A DNA stretch of 64,000 bases from Chlorobaculum thiosulfatiphilum (GTDB taxonomy: Bacteria; Bacteroidota; Chlorobiia; Chlorobiales; Chlorobiaceae): contig NZ_VDCH01000003.1 in assembly GCF_006265165.1 (NCBI RefSeq), positions 98,616 to 162,615 of the forward strand, written 5' to 3'. The notes under the pieces are model-generated. The model did no database searches, was not told the DNA's origin, and saw only the letters and a list, made by a program, of their open reading frames with translations. A program made the translations under genes and the position numbers. Numbering within the stretch: position 1 is the first letter of the stretch; each line of letters starts with the position of its first letter. Below, piece by piece: positions 37,158 through 45,276 of this stretch.

Positions 37158-39278
37158 ATGAAGAATCTCTGGAACGAGTCCGATCTGAACATGACGGCGG
37201 CTGGCCGCATCGACGCCGCCGATACTCCCGCCGAACTGGTGGAGCTGGTCTATGCGTCGAGGCTGCTCGGCATGGATGACCGGCTGGTCATGCACGGCGG
37301 CGGCAACACCTCCGTCAAGAGCGTCCTGACCGATTTTATCGGCAATCACGCCAACGTGATTTACATCAAGGCCAGCGGCGTCAACCTCGCCTCGGTCGAT
37401 GTGCAGGACTTCACGCCGGTGCGCATCGATCCCTTGCGCAAGCTTCAGCAGATGTACGAGTCCGGCCAGCGGCACAGCGAGGAGGATATCAGGGAGTTTT
37501 CAAACCGGGAGTTCAAGAATTTCCTCTTCCTGAATCTCTTCACCCTGACCGATCACATGGTCAGCCGCTCGCTCAGCCCCTCCATCGAGACGCTCCTGCA
37601 CGCTTTCTTGCCGCACCGTTACATCATGCACACCCACTCGCTGGCGCTGCTCACGCTGAGCAACCAGACCGAGGGGGATCGCCTGTGTCGCGAGGCGCTT
37701 GGAGATGGCTACGGCATGGTTCCCTACATCCAGCCGGGACTCGGCCTGGCCAATCTCGCCCATGACGCCTATGAGAAAAATCCTTCGATCGAGGGGATGG
37801 TGTTGCACAAGCACGGCCTGGTGACCTTCGGCGACACGGCGCGGGAGGCGTATGACCGCATGATCGACGGCGTCAACCGCATCGAGGAGCGCATCGCTTC
37901 CACCGGGAGCAAGGTGTTCGCCGTGGCTGAAATGCCAGCCCAGATCGCCAGCGTCGAACAGGTCGCGCCCATCGTGCGTGGCGCGTGCTCGTTCGAGAAG
38001 ACGCCCGGCGAAAAGGATTACCAGAGCTTCGTGCTCGAGTTCAGAACCTCGCCCGCGCTGCTCGACTACCTCAAAATCGCCGATCTCGAAGCGTTCAGCA
38101 AAAAGGGCGCGATGACGCCGGACTTCATCATCCGCACCAAGAATCACCCGCTCGTCGCGCCCGCGCCGGACGGCGCCGATCTCGAAGGTTTCGGCAAGGC
38201 GCTCCGGGAGCGCGTCGAGCGCTTCACCGAGGAGTACCGCGCCTACTTCGAGCGCCAGCAGGCGGTGACCGGCATGGAGGTTTCGATGATCGATCCGATG
38301 CCGCGCGTCGTGCTGGTTCCGGGCCTCGGCCTGTTCGGCCTCGGCCGCTCCGTCGCCGACGCCAGGCTCACGGCGGACATTGCCGAGCACTCGGCGGTGG
38401 CGATGCTCGATGCCGAGTCGATCGGCTGCTTCGAGTCGATCTCCGAGAAGGACGCCTTCGAGATCGAGTACTGGGACATGGAGCAGGCCAAAGTGCGCAA
38501 GAGCCGCAACGGCGGCGAGTTCGCCGGAAAGGTGGCGCTCGTCACCGGCGGCGCGGGCGCGATCGGCCTGGCCACGGCGAAGGCGTTTAAGCAGAAAGGC
38601 GCGGAGATCGTGCTGATGGATCTCGATCCGGCGGCGCTCGAAAAGGCGGCGACGGAACTCGGCTCCGGTACGCTCACGATTCCCTGCGACGTCACCAACG
38701 CCGCCGCGGTCGGCGAGGCGTTCGACGCGGTTTGCCGCGCTTTCGGCGGTCTCGACATCGTCGTCTCCAACGTCGGCGTTGCATGGCAGGGCAGGATCGG
38801 CGACGTCTCCGACGAGCTGCTCCGCAGGAGCTTCGAACTCAACTTCTTTTCGCACCAGACCATTTCGCAGAACGCCGTCAGGATCATGCGCCGTCAGGGC
38901 ACCGGTGGCGTGCTGCTCTACAACGTTTCGAAGCAGGCGGTCAATCCCGGCCCGGACTTTGGCCCGTACGGCCTGCCAAAAGCCGCGACGCTCTTTTTGC
39001 TTCGCCAGTACGCGCTCGATCACGGACGCGACGGCATTCGCGCCAACGGCGTCAACGCCGACCGCATTCGCAGCGGCCTTCTCACGCCGGAGATGATCAA
39101 GGCCCGTTCGGCGGCGCGCGGACTCTCGGAGCGGGATTACATGGCGGGCAACCTGCTTGGCCTCGAAGTTTCAGCCGAGGACGTTGCGGACGCGTTCGTG
39201 CATCTGGCGCTCGAAACCAAGACGACCGGCTCGATCACCACGGTTGACGGTGGCAACATCGCCGCCGCGCTGCGGTAA
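37158..39278 (+). CDS. Class II aldolase fused to a short-chain dehydrogenase
   Basis: A 706-residue fusion. The N-terminal half is a class II (zinc) aldolase/adducin-type domain: MHGGGNTSVK (near residue 45), the zinc-binding MHTHSLALLTL and VLHKHGLVTFG. The C-terminal part from residue about 455 is a short-chain dehydrogenase: GKVALVTGGAGAIGLATAKAF (NAD(P)-binding) and YGLPK (YxxxK) near residue 613. The same fusion is known for rhamnulose-1-phosphate aldolase/lactaldehyde dehydrogenase enzymes. It would split a ketose 1-phosphate into DHAP and an aldehyde and then oxidise or reduce the aldehyde. The neighbours lsrF-like and rlp suggest a sulfur-containing or deoxy C5/C6 substrate; this is inference. 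Confidence 0.85.
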   Translation: MKNLWNESDLNMTAAGRIDAADTPAELVELVYASRLLGMDDRLVMHGGGNTSVKSVLTDFIGNHANVIYIKASGVNLASVDVQDFTPVRIDPLRKLQQMYESGQRHSEEDIREFSNREFKNFLFLNLFTLTDHMVSRSLSPSIETLLHAFLPHRYIMHTHSLALLTLSNQTEGDRLCREALGDGYGMVPYIQPGLGLANLAHDAYEKNPSIEGMVLHKHGLVTFGDTAREAYDRMIDGVNRIEERIASTGSKVFAVAEMPAQIASVEQVAPIVRGACSFEKTPGEKDYQSFVLEFRTSPALLDYLKIADLEAFSKKGAMTPDFIIRTKNHPLVAPAPDGADLEGFGKALRERVERFTEEYRAYFERQQAVTGMEVSMIDPMPRVVLVPGLGLFGLGRSVADARLTADIAEHSAVAMLDAESIGCFESISEKDAFEIEYWDMEQAKVRKSRNGGEFAGKVALVTGGAGAIGLATAKAFKQKGAEIVLMDLDPAALEKAATELGSGTLTIPCDVTNAAAVGEAFDAVCRAFGGLDIVVSNVGVAWQGRIGDVSDELLRRSFELNFFSHQTISQNAVRIMRRQGTGGVLLYNVSKQAVNPGPDFGPYGLPKAATLFLLRQYALDHGRDGIRANGVNADRIRSGLLTPEMIKARSAARGLSERDYMAGNLLGLEVSAEDVADAFVHLALETKTTGSITTVDGGNIAAALR

Positions 39279-39331
39279 CTATGAACGTAGTTTCACAATC
39301 AAAACCCTAACCGAATCAGGAGATCACGACG

Positions 39332-40213
39332 ATGGCGGAGTACGATAAGGACAAACAGGCCAAAGAGTATTACACCGATATTCCGGTCAATACCCACGGC
39401 TTTTTTCTGAAAGGCGCTCACTCGCTCGACTGGGGCATGAAGAACCGCCTGTCGAGGATTTTCCGTCCCGAAACCGGTAAAACGGTGATGTTCGCCATCG
39501 ACCATGGTTACTTCCAGGGGCCGACCACCGGCCTGGAGCGTCCCGACGTGAACATCGTGCCGCTCATGAAACATGCCGACGCCATCATGCTCACCCGCGG
39601 CATCCTGCGCACCACCGTGCCGCCTAGCCTCACCAAGGCTGTCGTCATGCGGTGCAGCGGCGGGCCGAGTATCCTCAAGGAGCTTTCGGACGAGGAGCTG
39701 GCCGTTGACATCGAGGACGCCATCCGCATGAACGTGGCCTGCATCACGCTTCAGGTCTTCATCGGCGGCGAGTACGAGACCCGCTCGATCCACAACATGA
39801 CCAAACTCATCGACATGGGCCTGCGCTACGGCATCCCGACGATGGCCGTGACCGCTGTCGGCAAGGACATGGTGCGTGACGCGAAGTATTTCCGCCTCGC
39901 CACCCGCATCTGCGCCGAGCTTGGCGCGCAGATCGTCAAAACCTACTACGTGCCGGAAGATTTCGAGACCGTCGTTGCCTCCTGCCCGGTGCCGATCGTG
40001 ATGGCTGGCGGCAAGAAGCTCCCCGAGATCGAAGCGCTGACCATGTCGTACAACGCGATCCAGGAGGGCGCTGCTGGCGTCGATATGGGCCGCAACATTT
40101 TCCAGAGCGACAATCCCGAGGAGATGATGCTCGCGGTCAACAAGATCGTGCACGAGGGGTACAATCCGAACGAAGCCTACGAGTACTTCAACACGCTCGT
40201 GGCCGCGAAGTAA
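39332..40213 (+). CDS. LsrF-like thiolase (DeoC/LacD aldolase superfamily)
   Basis: A 293-residue TIM-barrel protein. The segments [61 protein letters not shown] and [13 protein letters not shown] resemble E. coli LsrF closely (recalled, not aligned by computer), including the Lys in VKTYYV. LsrF cleaves 3-hydroxy-2,4-pentadione-5-phosphate with CoA to DHAP and acetyl-CoA in AI-2 degradation. No lsrK, lsrG or lsr transporter is in the window. It lies 53 bp after the aldolase fusion, before a terminator. Confidence 0.85.
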   Translation: MAEYDKDKQAKEYYTDIPVNTHGFFLKGAHSLDWGMKNRLSRIFRPETGKTVMFAIDHGYFQGPTTGLERPDVNIVPLMKHADAIMLTRGILRTTVPPSLTKAVVMRCSGGPSILKELSDEELAVDIEDAIRMNVACITLQVFIGGEYETRSIHNMTKLIDMGLRYGIPTMAVTAVGKDMVRDAKYFRLATRICAELGAQIVKTYYVPEDFETVVASCPVPIVMAGGKKLPEIEALTMSYNAIQEGAAGVDMGRNIFQSDNPEEMMLAVNKIVHEGYNPNEAYEYFNTLVAAK

Positions 40214-40249
40214 TTTGCCCGGCGGCACTGTTCCGCCTTGATTGTCAAC

Positions 40250-40284
40250 AGGGAGGTGGTTGTATCTGCCTCCCGCTTTTTATA
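40250..40284 (+). terminator. Terminator-like hairpin between lsrF-like and rlp genes
   Basis: GGGAGG / CCTCCC arms around a loop of about 13 bases (TGGTTGTATCTG), then CTTTTT. Suggests rlp has its own promoter or reduced readthrough. Confidence 0.6.
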
Positions 40285-40312
40285 ACTGTGCAGCGGCTGA
40301 TCGAATCAAATT

Positions 40313-41620
40313 ATGAATGCTGAAGACGTCAAAGGTTTTTTTGCTTCCAGGGAATCGCTCGACATGGAGCAATACCTTGTTCTCGACTATTACCTCGAAT
40401 GCGTTGGTGATATCGAGACCGCTCTCGCCCACTTTTGCAGTGAACAGTCAACCGCTCAGTGGAAGAGGGTAGGCGTTGACGAAGACTTCAGGCCGATGCA
40501 CGCCGCCAAGGTGATCGATTACGATGTGATCGAAGAGCTGGAGCAGCTCAGCTATCCGGTCAAGCACTCCGAGACCGGCAAGATTCATGCCTGCCGCGTG
40601 ACCATCGCCCATCCGCACTGCAATTTTGGCCCGAAGATTCCCAATCTTCTCACCGCCGTCTGCGGCGAGGGCACCTACTTCACGCCGGGTGTGCCGGTGG
40701 TGAAGCTGATGGACATTCACTTTCCCGACACCTACCTGGCCGATTTCGAGGGGCCGAAGTTCGGTATCGATGGGCTGCGCAATATTCTCAACGCTCACGG
40801 ACGCCCGATTTTCTTCGGCGTCGTCAAACCCAATATTGGCCTCAGCCCCGAGGAGTTTTCGGAGATCGCCTACCAGAGCTGGCTTGGCGGACTCGATATC
40901 GCCAAGGATGACGAGATGCTGGCCGACGTGACCTGGTCGAGTATCGAAGAGCGCGCGGCTCATCTCGGCAAGGCGAGGCGCAAGGCCGAGGCCGAGACCG
41001 GCGAACCCAAGATTTACCTGGCCAACATCACCGACGAGGTGGACAGCCTGATGGAGAAGCACGACATCGCCGTGCGCAATGGCGCCAACGCGTTGCTCAT
41101 CAACGCGCTTCCGGTGGGACTGAGCGCGGTGCGGATGCTCAGCAACTACACGCAGGTGCCGCTCATCGGCCACTTTCCGTTCATCGCCTCGTTCAGCCGG
41201 ATGGAAAAATACGGCATCCACTCCAAAGTGATGACGAAATTACAGCGCCTTGCCGGACTCGACGTGGTTATCATGCCCGGTTTCGGCGACCGCATGATGA
41301 CTCCCGAGGAGGAGGTGATCGAGAATGTCATCGAGTGCACCAAGCCGATGGGGCGCATCAAACCCTGCTTGCCGGTGCCCGGCGGCAGCGATTCTGCGCT
41401 CACGCTCGAAACGGTCTGGCGCAAGGTCGGCAGCGTTGACTTCGGCTTCGTGCCGGGGCGCGGCGTGTTCGGCCATCCGATGGGGCCGCGGGCTGGCGCG
41501 AAAAGCATCAGGCAGGCGTGGGAGGCTATCGAGCAGGGGATTTCAATTGAAACCTGGGCCGAGACCCATCCCGAACTTCAGGCCATGATCGACCAGAGCG
41601 CGCTGAAAAAGCAGGACTGA
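40313..41620 (+). CDS. RuBisCO-like protein (form IV)
   Basis: A 435-residue RuBisCO large-subunit homologue that cannot fix CO2. Residues KPNIGLS (172-178) and GGLDIAKDD (192-200, with the Lys of the carbamylation motif at 198) are kept. The loop-6 region reads MPGFGDRMM where true RuBisCO has a catalytic Lys. In C. tepidum such a protein was linked to sulfur metabolism and oxidative stress (literature knowledge). The family does enolisation-type chemistry, as MtnW does. Its reaction here is not known. It is followed 34 bp later by a short-chain dehydrogenase. Confidence 0.95.
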   Translation: MNAEDVKGFFASRESLDMEQYLVLDYYLECVGDIETALAHFCSEQSTAQWKRVGVDEDFRPMHAAKVIDYDVIEELEQLSYPVKHSETGKIHACRVTIAHPHCNFGPKIPNLLTAVCGEGTYFTPGVPVVKLMDIHFPDTYLADFEGPKFGIDGLRNILNAHGRPIFFGVVKPNIGLSPEEFSEIAYQSWLGGLDIAKDDEMLADVTWSSIEERAAHLGKARRKAEAETGEPKIYLANITDEVDSLMEKHDIAVRNGANALLINALPVGLSAVRMLSNYTQVPLIGHFPFIASFSRMEKYGIHSKVMTKLQRLAGLDVVIMPGFGDRMMTPEEEVIENVIECTKPMGRIKPCLPVPGGSDSALTLETVWRKVGSVDFGFVPGRGVFGHPMGPRAGAKSIRQAWEAIEQGISIETWAETHPELQAMIDQSALKKQD

Positions 41621-41654
41621 AGCGCGGCGCTGCCGGAAGCTGAAACGTGCCGTC

Positions 41655-42479
41655 ATGAAACAGCTTGAGAACAGGGTCGTCGTCGTCACCGGCTCGACCA
41701 AAGGCATCGGCAGGGCCATCGCCCGCGAGTTCGTCCGCGAGGGCGCGAAGGTGGTCATCACCTCCAGCCGCCGGGAAAATGTCGAAGCCGCCCTCCGCGA
41801 CTTTTCCGGAGAGTCGGTTTACGGCCACGTCTGCGACGTCTCGTCGTACGCCAGCGTCGAGGCGCTCGTCGAAGCAGCCGTCAGGCGGTTCGGCGCAATC
41901 GACTGCTTCGTCAACAACGCAGGAATCTCCGATCCCTTCGCCAGCGTCTGCGACAGCGACCCGGAAGCCTGGGCGCGGGTGATCGACACCAATCTCAAGG
42001 GAACCTACCACGGCAGTCGCGCCGCCGCCCGCTACTTCCTGTCATCCGGCAGGCGCGGCAAGATCATCAACATGGCCGGATCGGGCACCGACAAAGGCTC
42101 GAACACCCCCTCCATTTCAGCCTACGGCTCGACCAAGGCGGCCATCGCTCGCTTCACCTACGCCATGGCCGAAGAGTATCGCAAAACCGACCTTTCGGTC
42201 ATGCTGCTCCATCCGGGCCTTGTCAGGACGGAGATCAACAGTCCGGAGCATCCGACGCCGGAATTGGAAAAACAGCTCAGTACCTTCAACGTCATCCTCG
42301 ACATCTTTGCCCAAAGCCCCGACAGGGCGGCGCGATACGCCGTGAAGATGGCCTCGCCGTGGAGCGACGGCAAGACCGGCCTCTATCTGTCGGCGCTCGA
42401 CGGAAAACGCAAGAAGATGATGCTCTTGAGTTATCCGTTTCGTAAACTGCTGAATAGCATCGATCGACAAACCTATTAA
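41655..42479 (+). CDS. Short-chain dehydrogenase/reductase
   Basis: A 274-residue NAD(P)-dependent oxidoreductase. TGSTKGIGRAIAREF (residues about 11-25), NNAGISDPF (near 86) and YGSTKAAIARFTYAM (catalytic YxxxK near 156-160) are the classical SDR motifs. The C-terminal region (DGKTGLYLSALDGKRKKMM) is specific to this protein. It is 34 bp after the RuBisCO-like gene and probably cotranscribed, so it may act on the same compounds. The substrate is unknown. Confidence 0.88.
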   Translation: MKQLENRVVVVTGSTKGIGRAIAREFVREGAKVVITSSRRENVEAALRDFSGESVYGHVCDVSSYASVEALVEAAVRRFGAIDCFVNNAGISDPFASVCDSDPEAWARVIDTNLKGTYHGSRAAARYFLSSGRRGKIINMAGSGTDKGSNTPSISAYGSTKAAIARFTYAMAEEYRKTDLSVMLLHPGLVRTEINSPEHPTPELEKQLSTFNVILDIFAQSPDRAARYAVKMASPWSDGKTGLYLSALDGKRKKMMLLSYPFRKLLNSIDRQTY

Positions 42480-42490
42480 CCGTGAAAGCC

Positions 42491-43000
42491 ATGCGGAAAA
42501 CGACAGGAACCCTTTTCGTACTGCTCACTCTCGTGACGCTTCTTTTTCAGGGATGCTACAGCTTTTCGGGCGCATCGATTCCGCCGCATTTGAACACGGT
42601 CGCGGTGCCTTTGTTCGATGACACCTCGCAGGCCGGCATAGCAGAGATCAGGGAACGTATTACCCGCAGCCTGACCAACAAGATCGAATCGCAGAGCACG
42701 CTTTCGATCGAAGCTGATCCCGACCGAGCCGATTCGGTACTGAGAGGCGCAATCGTCTCCTACAGCGACGAGCCGAGCCAGCTTGGAGGCGCGACCGAGC
42801 GAGCGGTGACCTACCGGATCACGATCGTTCTCAAAGCCGATTTCGACGATCAGGTCAAAAACACGAAACTCTTCTCGCAGACGTTCGTCGGATTCGCCGA
42901 CTATCAGGCAGGCGATTACGCCGCCCAGCAAGGTGCTATTCAGAGTGCTTACGACATGGCTGCTGACGACCTGTTCAACCGGATGATTTCGAACTGGTAG
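42491..43000 (+). CDS. lptE: LPS assembly lipoprotein LptE
   Basis: A 169-residue lipoprotein with signal peptide RKTTGTLFVLLTLVTLLFQG followed by Cys (lipobox LFQGC). The mature protein begins YSFSGASIPPHLNTVAVPLF, the LptE-family opening, with the helix-strand pattern of the LptE fold. LptE plugs LptD for lipopolysaccharide insertion in the outer membrane. The start at 42491 is used; an in-frame GTG is at 42482. It immediately follows the dehydrogenase gene. No lptD in the window. Confidence 0.82.
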   Translation: MRKTTGTLFVLLTLVTLLFQGCYSFSGASIPPHLNTVAVPLFDDTSQAGIAEIRERITRSLTNKIESQSTLSIEADPDRADSVLRGAIVSYSDEPSQLGGATERAVTYRITIVLKADFDDQVKNTKLFSQTFVGFADYQAGDYAAQQGAIQSAYDMAADDLFNRMISNW

Positions 43001-43088
43001 GGAAGAAGGGAATGATGAATTGAAGAGCGGTGGGACAGGGGGTTCTTTGGCTCTTCATTCTATAGGACTTATTTCCACCATAGCCCCG

Positions 43089-43502
43089 CTAACCTTTGCG
43101 CTTTTTGCTTTCAACCTGGCTTTTGAGCCAGGTGATGGCCAGGTCTTTGGCGGTGTGCAGCAATTCCGCCCCAATGGCTCCGGCCGCGACGGCGATTGGC
43201 GAGGGTTGATTTGCCTGAAAAGTCTGCGGTCTTGCTTGCGTGGTTTCAACGGCGGCGGGCTGGCGTTTCGGGCTGAAGAGCGACCTGATGACCCGGCCCG
43301 CGACAATGCCGGTGACGAAGGAGACTCCGGTTGCCTCCAGCGGATGTCTCCTGAGCATCTCGACCGGTGACAGCTCCTCCTGCAAATCCTCCTTCAGTTG
43401 CCGCGTTCTGGCTTTGATCTGCTCCCCGCGGTCGCTGATGGTCTGCTCCAGCTCGTCGATTCTCGACTGGATGCTTTTGATCGGGTCATTTGCGGTAGTC
43501 AT
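43089..43502 (-). CDS. YqjD/DUF883-like membrane-associated protein
   Basis: A 137-residue protein with an N-terminal coiled coil (PIKSIQSRIDELEQTISDRG; residues about 5-45), then a hydrophobic patch (HPLEATGVSFVTGIVAGRVI) and a C-terminal amphipathic segment (ELLHTAKDLAITWLKSQVE). The pattern resembles YqjD/YqjE-type stationary-phase inner-membrane proteins. It overlaps the next gene by 17 bp, so the two are translated together. Function unknown. Confidence 0.7.
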   Translation of the reverse strand: MTTANDPIKSIQSRIDELEQTISDRGEQIKARTRQLKEDLQEELSPVEMLRRHPLEATGVSFVTGIVAGRVIRSLFSPKRQPAAVETTQARPQTFQANQPSPIAVAAGAIGAELLHTAKDLAITWLKSQVESKKRKG

Positions 43503-43893
43503 TGGCGGAGAGAAGGATTTTATGGATAAAGTTTTTCAGCGCATCCGGCTTGACTTTGGTGAAGAAGGCGAAAGTCAGGATGAACACCATGCTTACCAGC
43601 AAGTAGCCAAGCCAGACGTGGCCGAAGAGTTCGCCAAAAAGCAGGGCGATGGTGGTGATCAGGTAGGCCACGCCGATCATGAGGACGACGAGTAGCAGCA
43701 GCAGAGCGCTGACAAGCGCCACCTTTTCGGTCATCTCTATCTTGAACAGTTCGAGCTTGGCGTCGATGATCGCCTTCAGGTCTTCGATGGTCGAGGTGAC
43801 CGTACTGTCAATCAGCCCCGGAATGCCTTTCTTCGTGCGGATCTGATTTTCTTTACGGCCACCGCTGGCTGCTTCCTGTTTCATCCGGCTCAT
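43486..43893 (-). CDS. Holin-superfamily III membrane protein (YqjE-like)
   Basis: A 135-residue protein with a Lys-rich N-terminus, an amphipathic helix (SLEDLKAIIDAKLELFKIEM type) and two membrane helices (residues about 58-82 and 90-110). This is the putative actinobacterial holin-X/YqjE architecture, in which an amphipathic helix precedes two helices. Located between two other envelope-stress-type genes on the same strand. Function unknown. Confidence 0.72.
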   Translation of the reverse strand: MSRMKQEAASGGRKENQIRTKKGIPGLIDSTVTSTIEDLKAIIDAKLELFKIEMTEKVALVSALLLLLVVLMIGVAYLITTIALLFGELFGHVWLGYLLVSMVFILTFAFFTKVKPDALKNFIHKILLSANDYRK

Positions 43894-43911
43894 GCGATAA
43901 TTGGTTTCCTG

Positions 43912-44178
43912 TTATTTTCTCTTGAGCAGAAAGCCAAGAAATACACCTGCGCCAAGGGCGTAAAAGAACGAATTTACCGGATTTTCCGTGATGTAATCGC
44001 GAGCCTTGTCGCGCGTGTCGAGCATTTTCTCCCAGGTTTCGCTCTCCTTGAACTCGTTGAACGCTTCCGAAACTTTCTGGCCGACCTCCCTGAGCGGTTC
44101 AGGAATGTTATCGTGCGTCTCCGGGCTTGTTTTGGTCTCTTCCTGAGCCATGTCGTTGACCGGTATCTGGTGTTCCAT
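43912..44178 (-). CDS. Small DUF883/YqjD-like protein
   Basis: An 88-residue protein with a hydrophilic helical body (PEPLREVGQKVSEAFNEFKE) and a C-terminal membrane segment FFYALGAGVFLGFLLKRK. YqjD-type proteins anchor through such a C-terminal helix and bind ribosomes or envelope in stationary phase. First gene of a three-gene unit with the two above. Function here is inferred from family. Confidence 0.7.
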   Translation of the reverse strand: MEHQIPVNDMAQEETKTSPETHDNIPEPLREVGQKVSEAFNEFKESETWEKMLDTRDKARDYITENPVNSFFYALGAGVFLGFLLKRK

Positions 44179-44286
44179 GGTAGTGGATGGGATAGGTTCG
44201 CGGGCCGATTACTGCTTGAATATAGAAAAAATAACGGAGGCAACGGCTCGCTTGTTCCCGGTTGGCGGGTTAATCGTTTTGAGCAA

Positions 44287-44396
44287 TGGGACGTGTGGGA
44301 CTTACAGGACGTATGGGTCAAATGGGAGGAACAGGAAACGGCGATTGAAATTCCGTTTTCAATTCATCATTCGACACTCATAATTCATGATTCAAA
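44287..44396. repeat. Adjacent 9-bp and 7-bp repeat arrays
   Basis: 44287-44340: TGGGACGTG, TGGGACTTA, CAGGACGTA, TGGGTCAAA, TGGGAGGAA, period 9. 44360-44396: ATTCATC, ATTCGAC, ACTCATA, ATTCATG, ATTCAAA, period 7. The second array touches the stop codon of the dehydrogenase at 44392. Confidence 0.7.
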
Positions 44397-45129
44397 ACAA
44401 CAGCCGTCCGCCGTCCACGTTGATGACCTGGCCGGTGATGTATTCGGTCTCCATCAGAAAGCGGATCGCCGCGACGATGTCCATCGGGTCGCCGAGTCGC
44501 TCCAGCGGGATTTTGCCGACGAGGTCGGCTTCCGGCTCCTCGCCGCGGCCCGAGTAGGCCGAGATGGTGCCTGGCGCGATGGAGTTGACGAGAATTTTTG
44601 GCGCCATTTCCTTGGCGAAAATCCTCGTGATGTGCTGGACCCCTGATTTGGAAACCGTGTAAGGCGCGTAGTTCCGCCACACGAGGTTCGCCGAAATGTC
44701 GGTCATGGTGATCATGTGCGAGACGAAGGACTGCTTCATCATGATCCGCGCGGCGGACTGCATGGTGAAAAATGTTCCTTTCAGGTTGGTATCGACCAGG
44801 CTGTCCCAATCCGGCTCGGTCACTTCGAGCAGGCCGGTGCGGAAAAAGTTCGAGGCGCTGCTGATGAGCAGGTCGAGCCGGTCGAAGTGGTCGCTGAAGG
44901 AGGCGAAGGCCCGCTCGATCTCGGCGACGCTCGAAACGTCGCACTGCGCCATCTGCGATTCGGGACTGACCCAGCGGATTTTTTCGAGCGTCTCCTTGGC
45001 CTTCTGTTCCGAGTGCTGCCAGGTGAAAAAGATCGAGTAACCCTGTCCGGCCACGGCCAGCGCGATTTCGCTGCCGAGCTTGCCCGAAGCTCCAGTCATG
45101 AAGCACACCTTTTTTCCTGAATTTGGCAT
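44392..45129 (-). CDS. Short-chain dehydrogenase/reductase
   Basis: A protein of about 245 residues. Motifs MTGASGKLGSEIALAV (glycine-rich, residues about 9-24), the SSASNF segment and YTVSKSGVQHITRIF (YxxxK) near 150, and a C-terminal GQVINVDGG. This is the FabG-like family. The start at 45129 is chosen as the first Met before the nucleotide fold; the frame extends to 45165 with TTG. The substrate is unknown. It lies divergent from no recognised partner, downstream of a repeat and before three envelope genes. Confidence 0.85.
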   Translation of the reverse strand: MPNSGKKVCFMTGASGKLGSEIALAVAGQGYSIFFTWQHSEQKAKETLEKIRWVSPESQMAQCDVSSVAEIERAFASFSDHFDRLDLLISSASNFFRTGLLEVTEPDWDSLVDTNLKGTFFTMQSAARIMMKQSFVSHMITMTDISANLVWRNYAPYTVSKSGVQHITRIFAKEMAPKILVNSIAPGTISAYSGRGEEPEADLVGKIPLERLGDPMDIVAAIRFLMETEYITGQVINVDGGRLLF

Positions 45130-45177
45130 GGCGGCAATAGCTGGTTGAAATAGTGCTTTTTTCAAGGTAACAAAAAA

Positions 45178-45217
45178 TAAGACCTATAGGACTTACAGGT
45201 CGTATAAGTCCTATAGG
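45178..45217. repeat. Degenerate 9-bp repeat array
   Basis: ATAAGACCT, ATAGGACTT, ACAGGTCGT, ATAAGTCCT, ATAGG: period 9 with both GGAC and GTCC phases. Sits in the gap between the dehydrogenase start and the response regulator. Confidence 0.65.
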
Positions 45218-45276
45218 AGAAGAGCTTGTTGGAAGGAGTGCGTACTCAGTTCACGCAAATGTGCGGGTGCTGCGGT

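Noticed and set aside
37500..39023. A 507-codon minus-strand frame
   Set aside because: Opposite the aldolase/dehydrogenase fusion, with shadow-type composition.
40313..41620. True RuBisCO large subunit
   Set aside because: The loop-6 Lys is replaced (MPGFGDRMM) and no small subunit or phosphoribulokinase is present.
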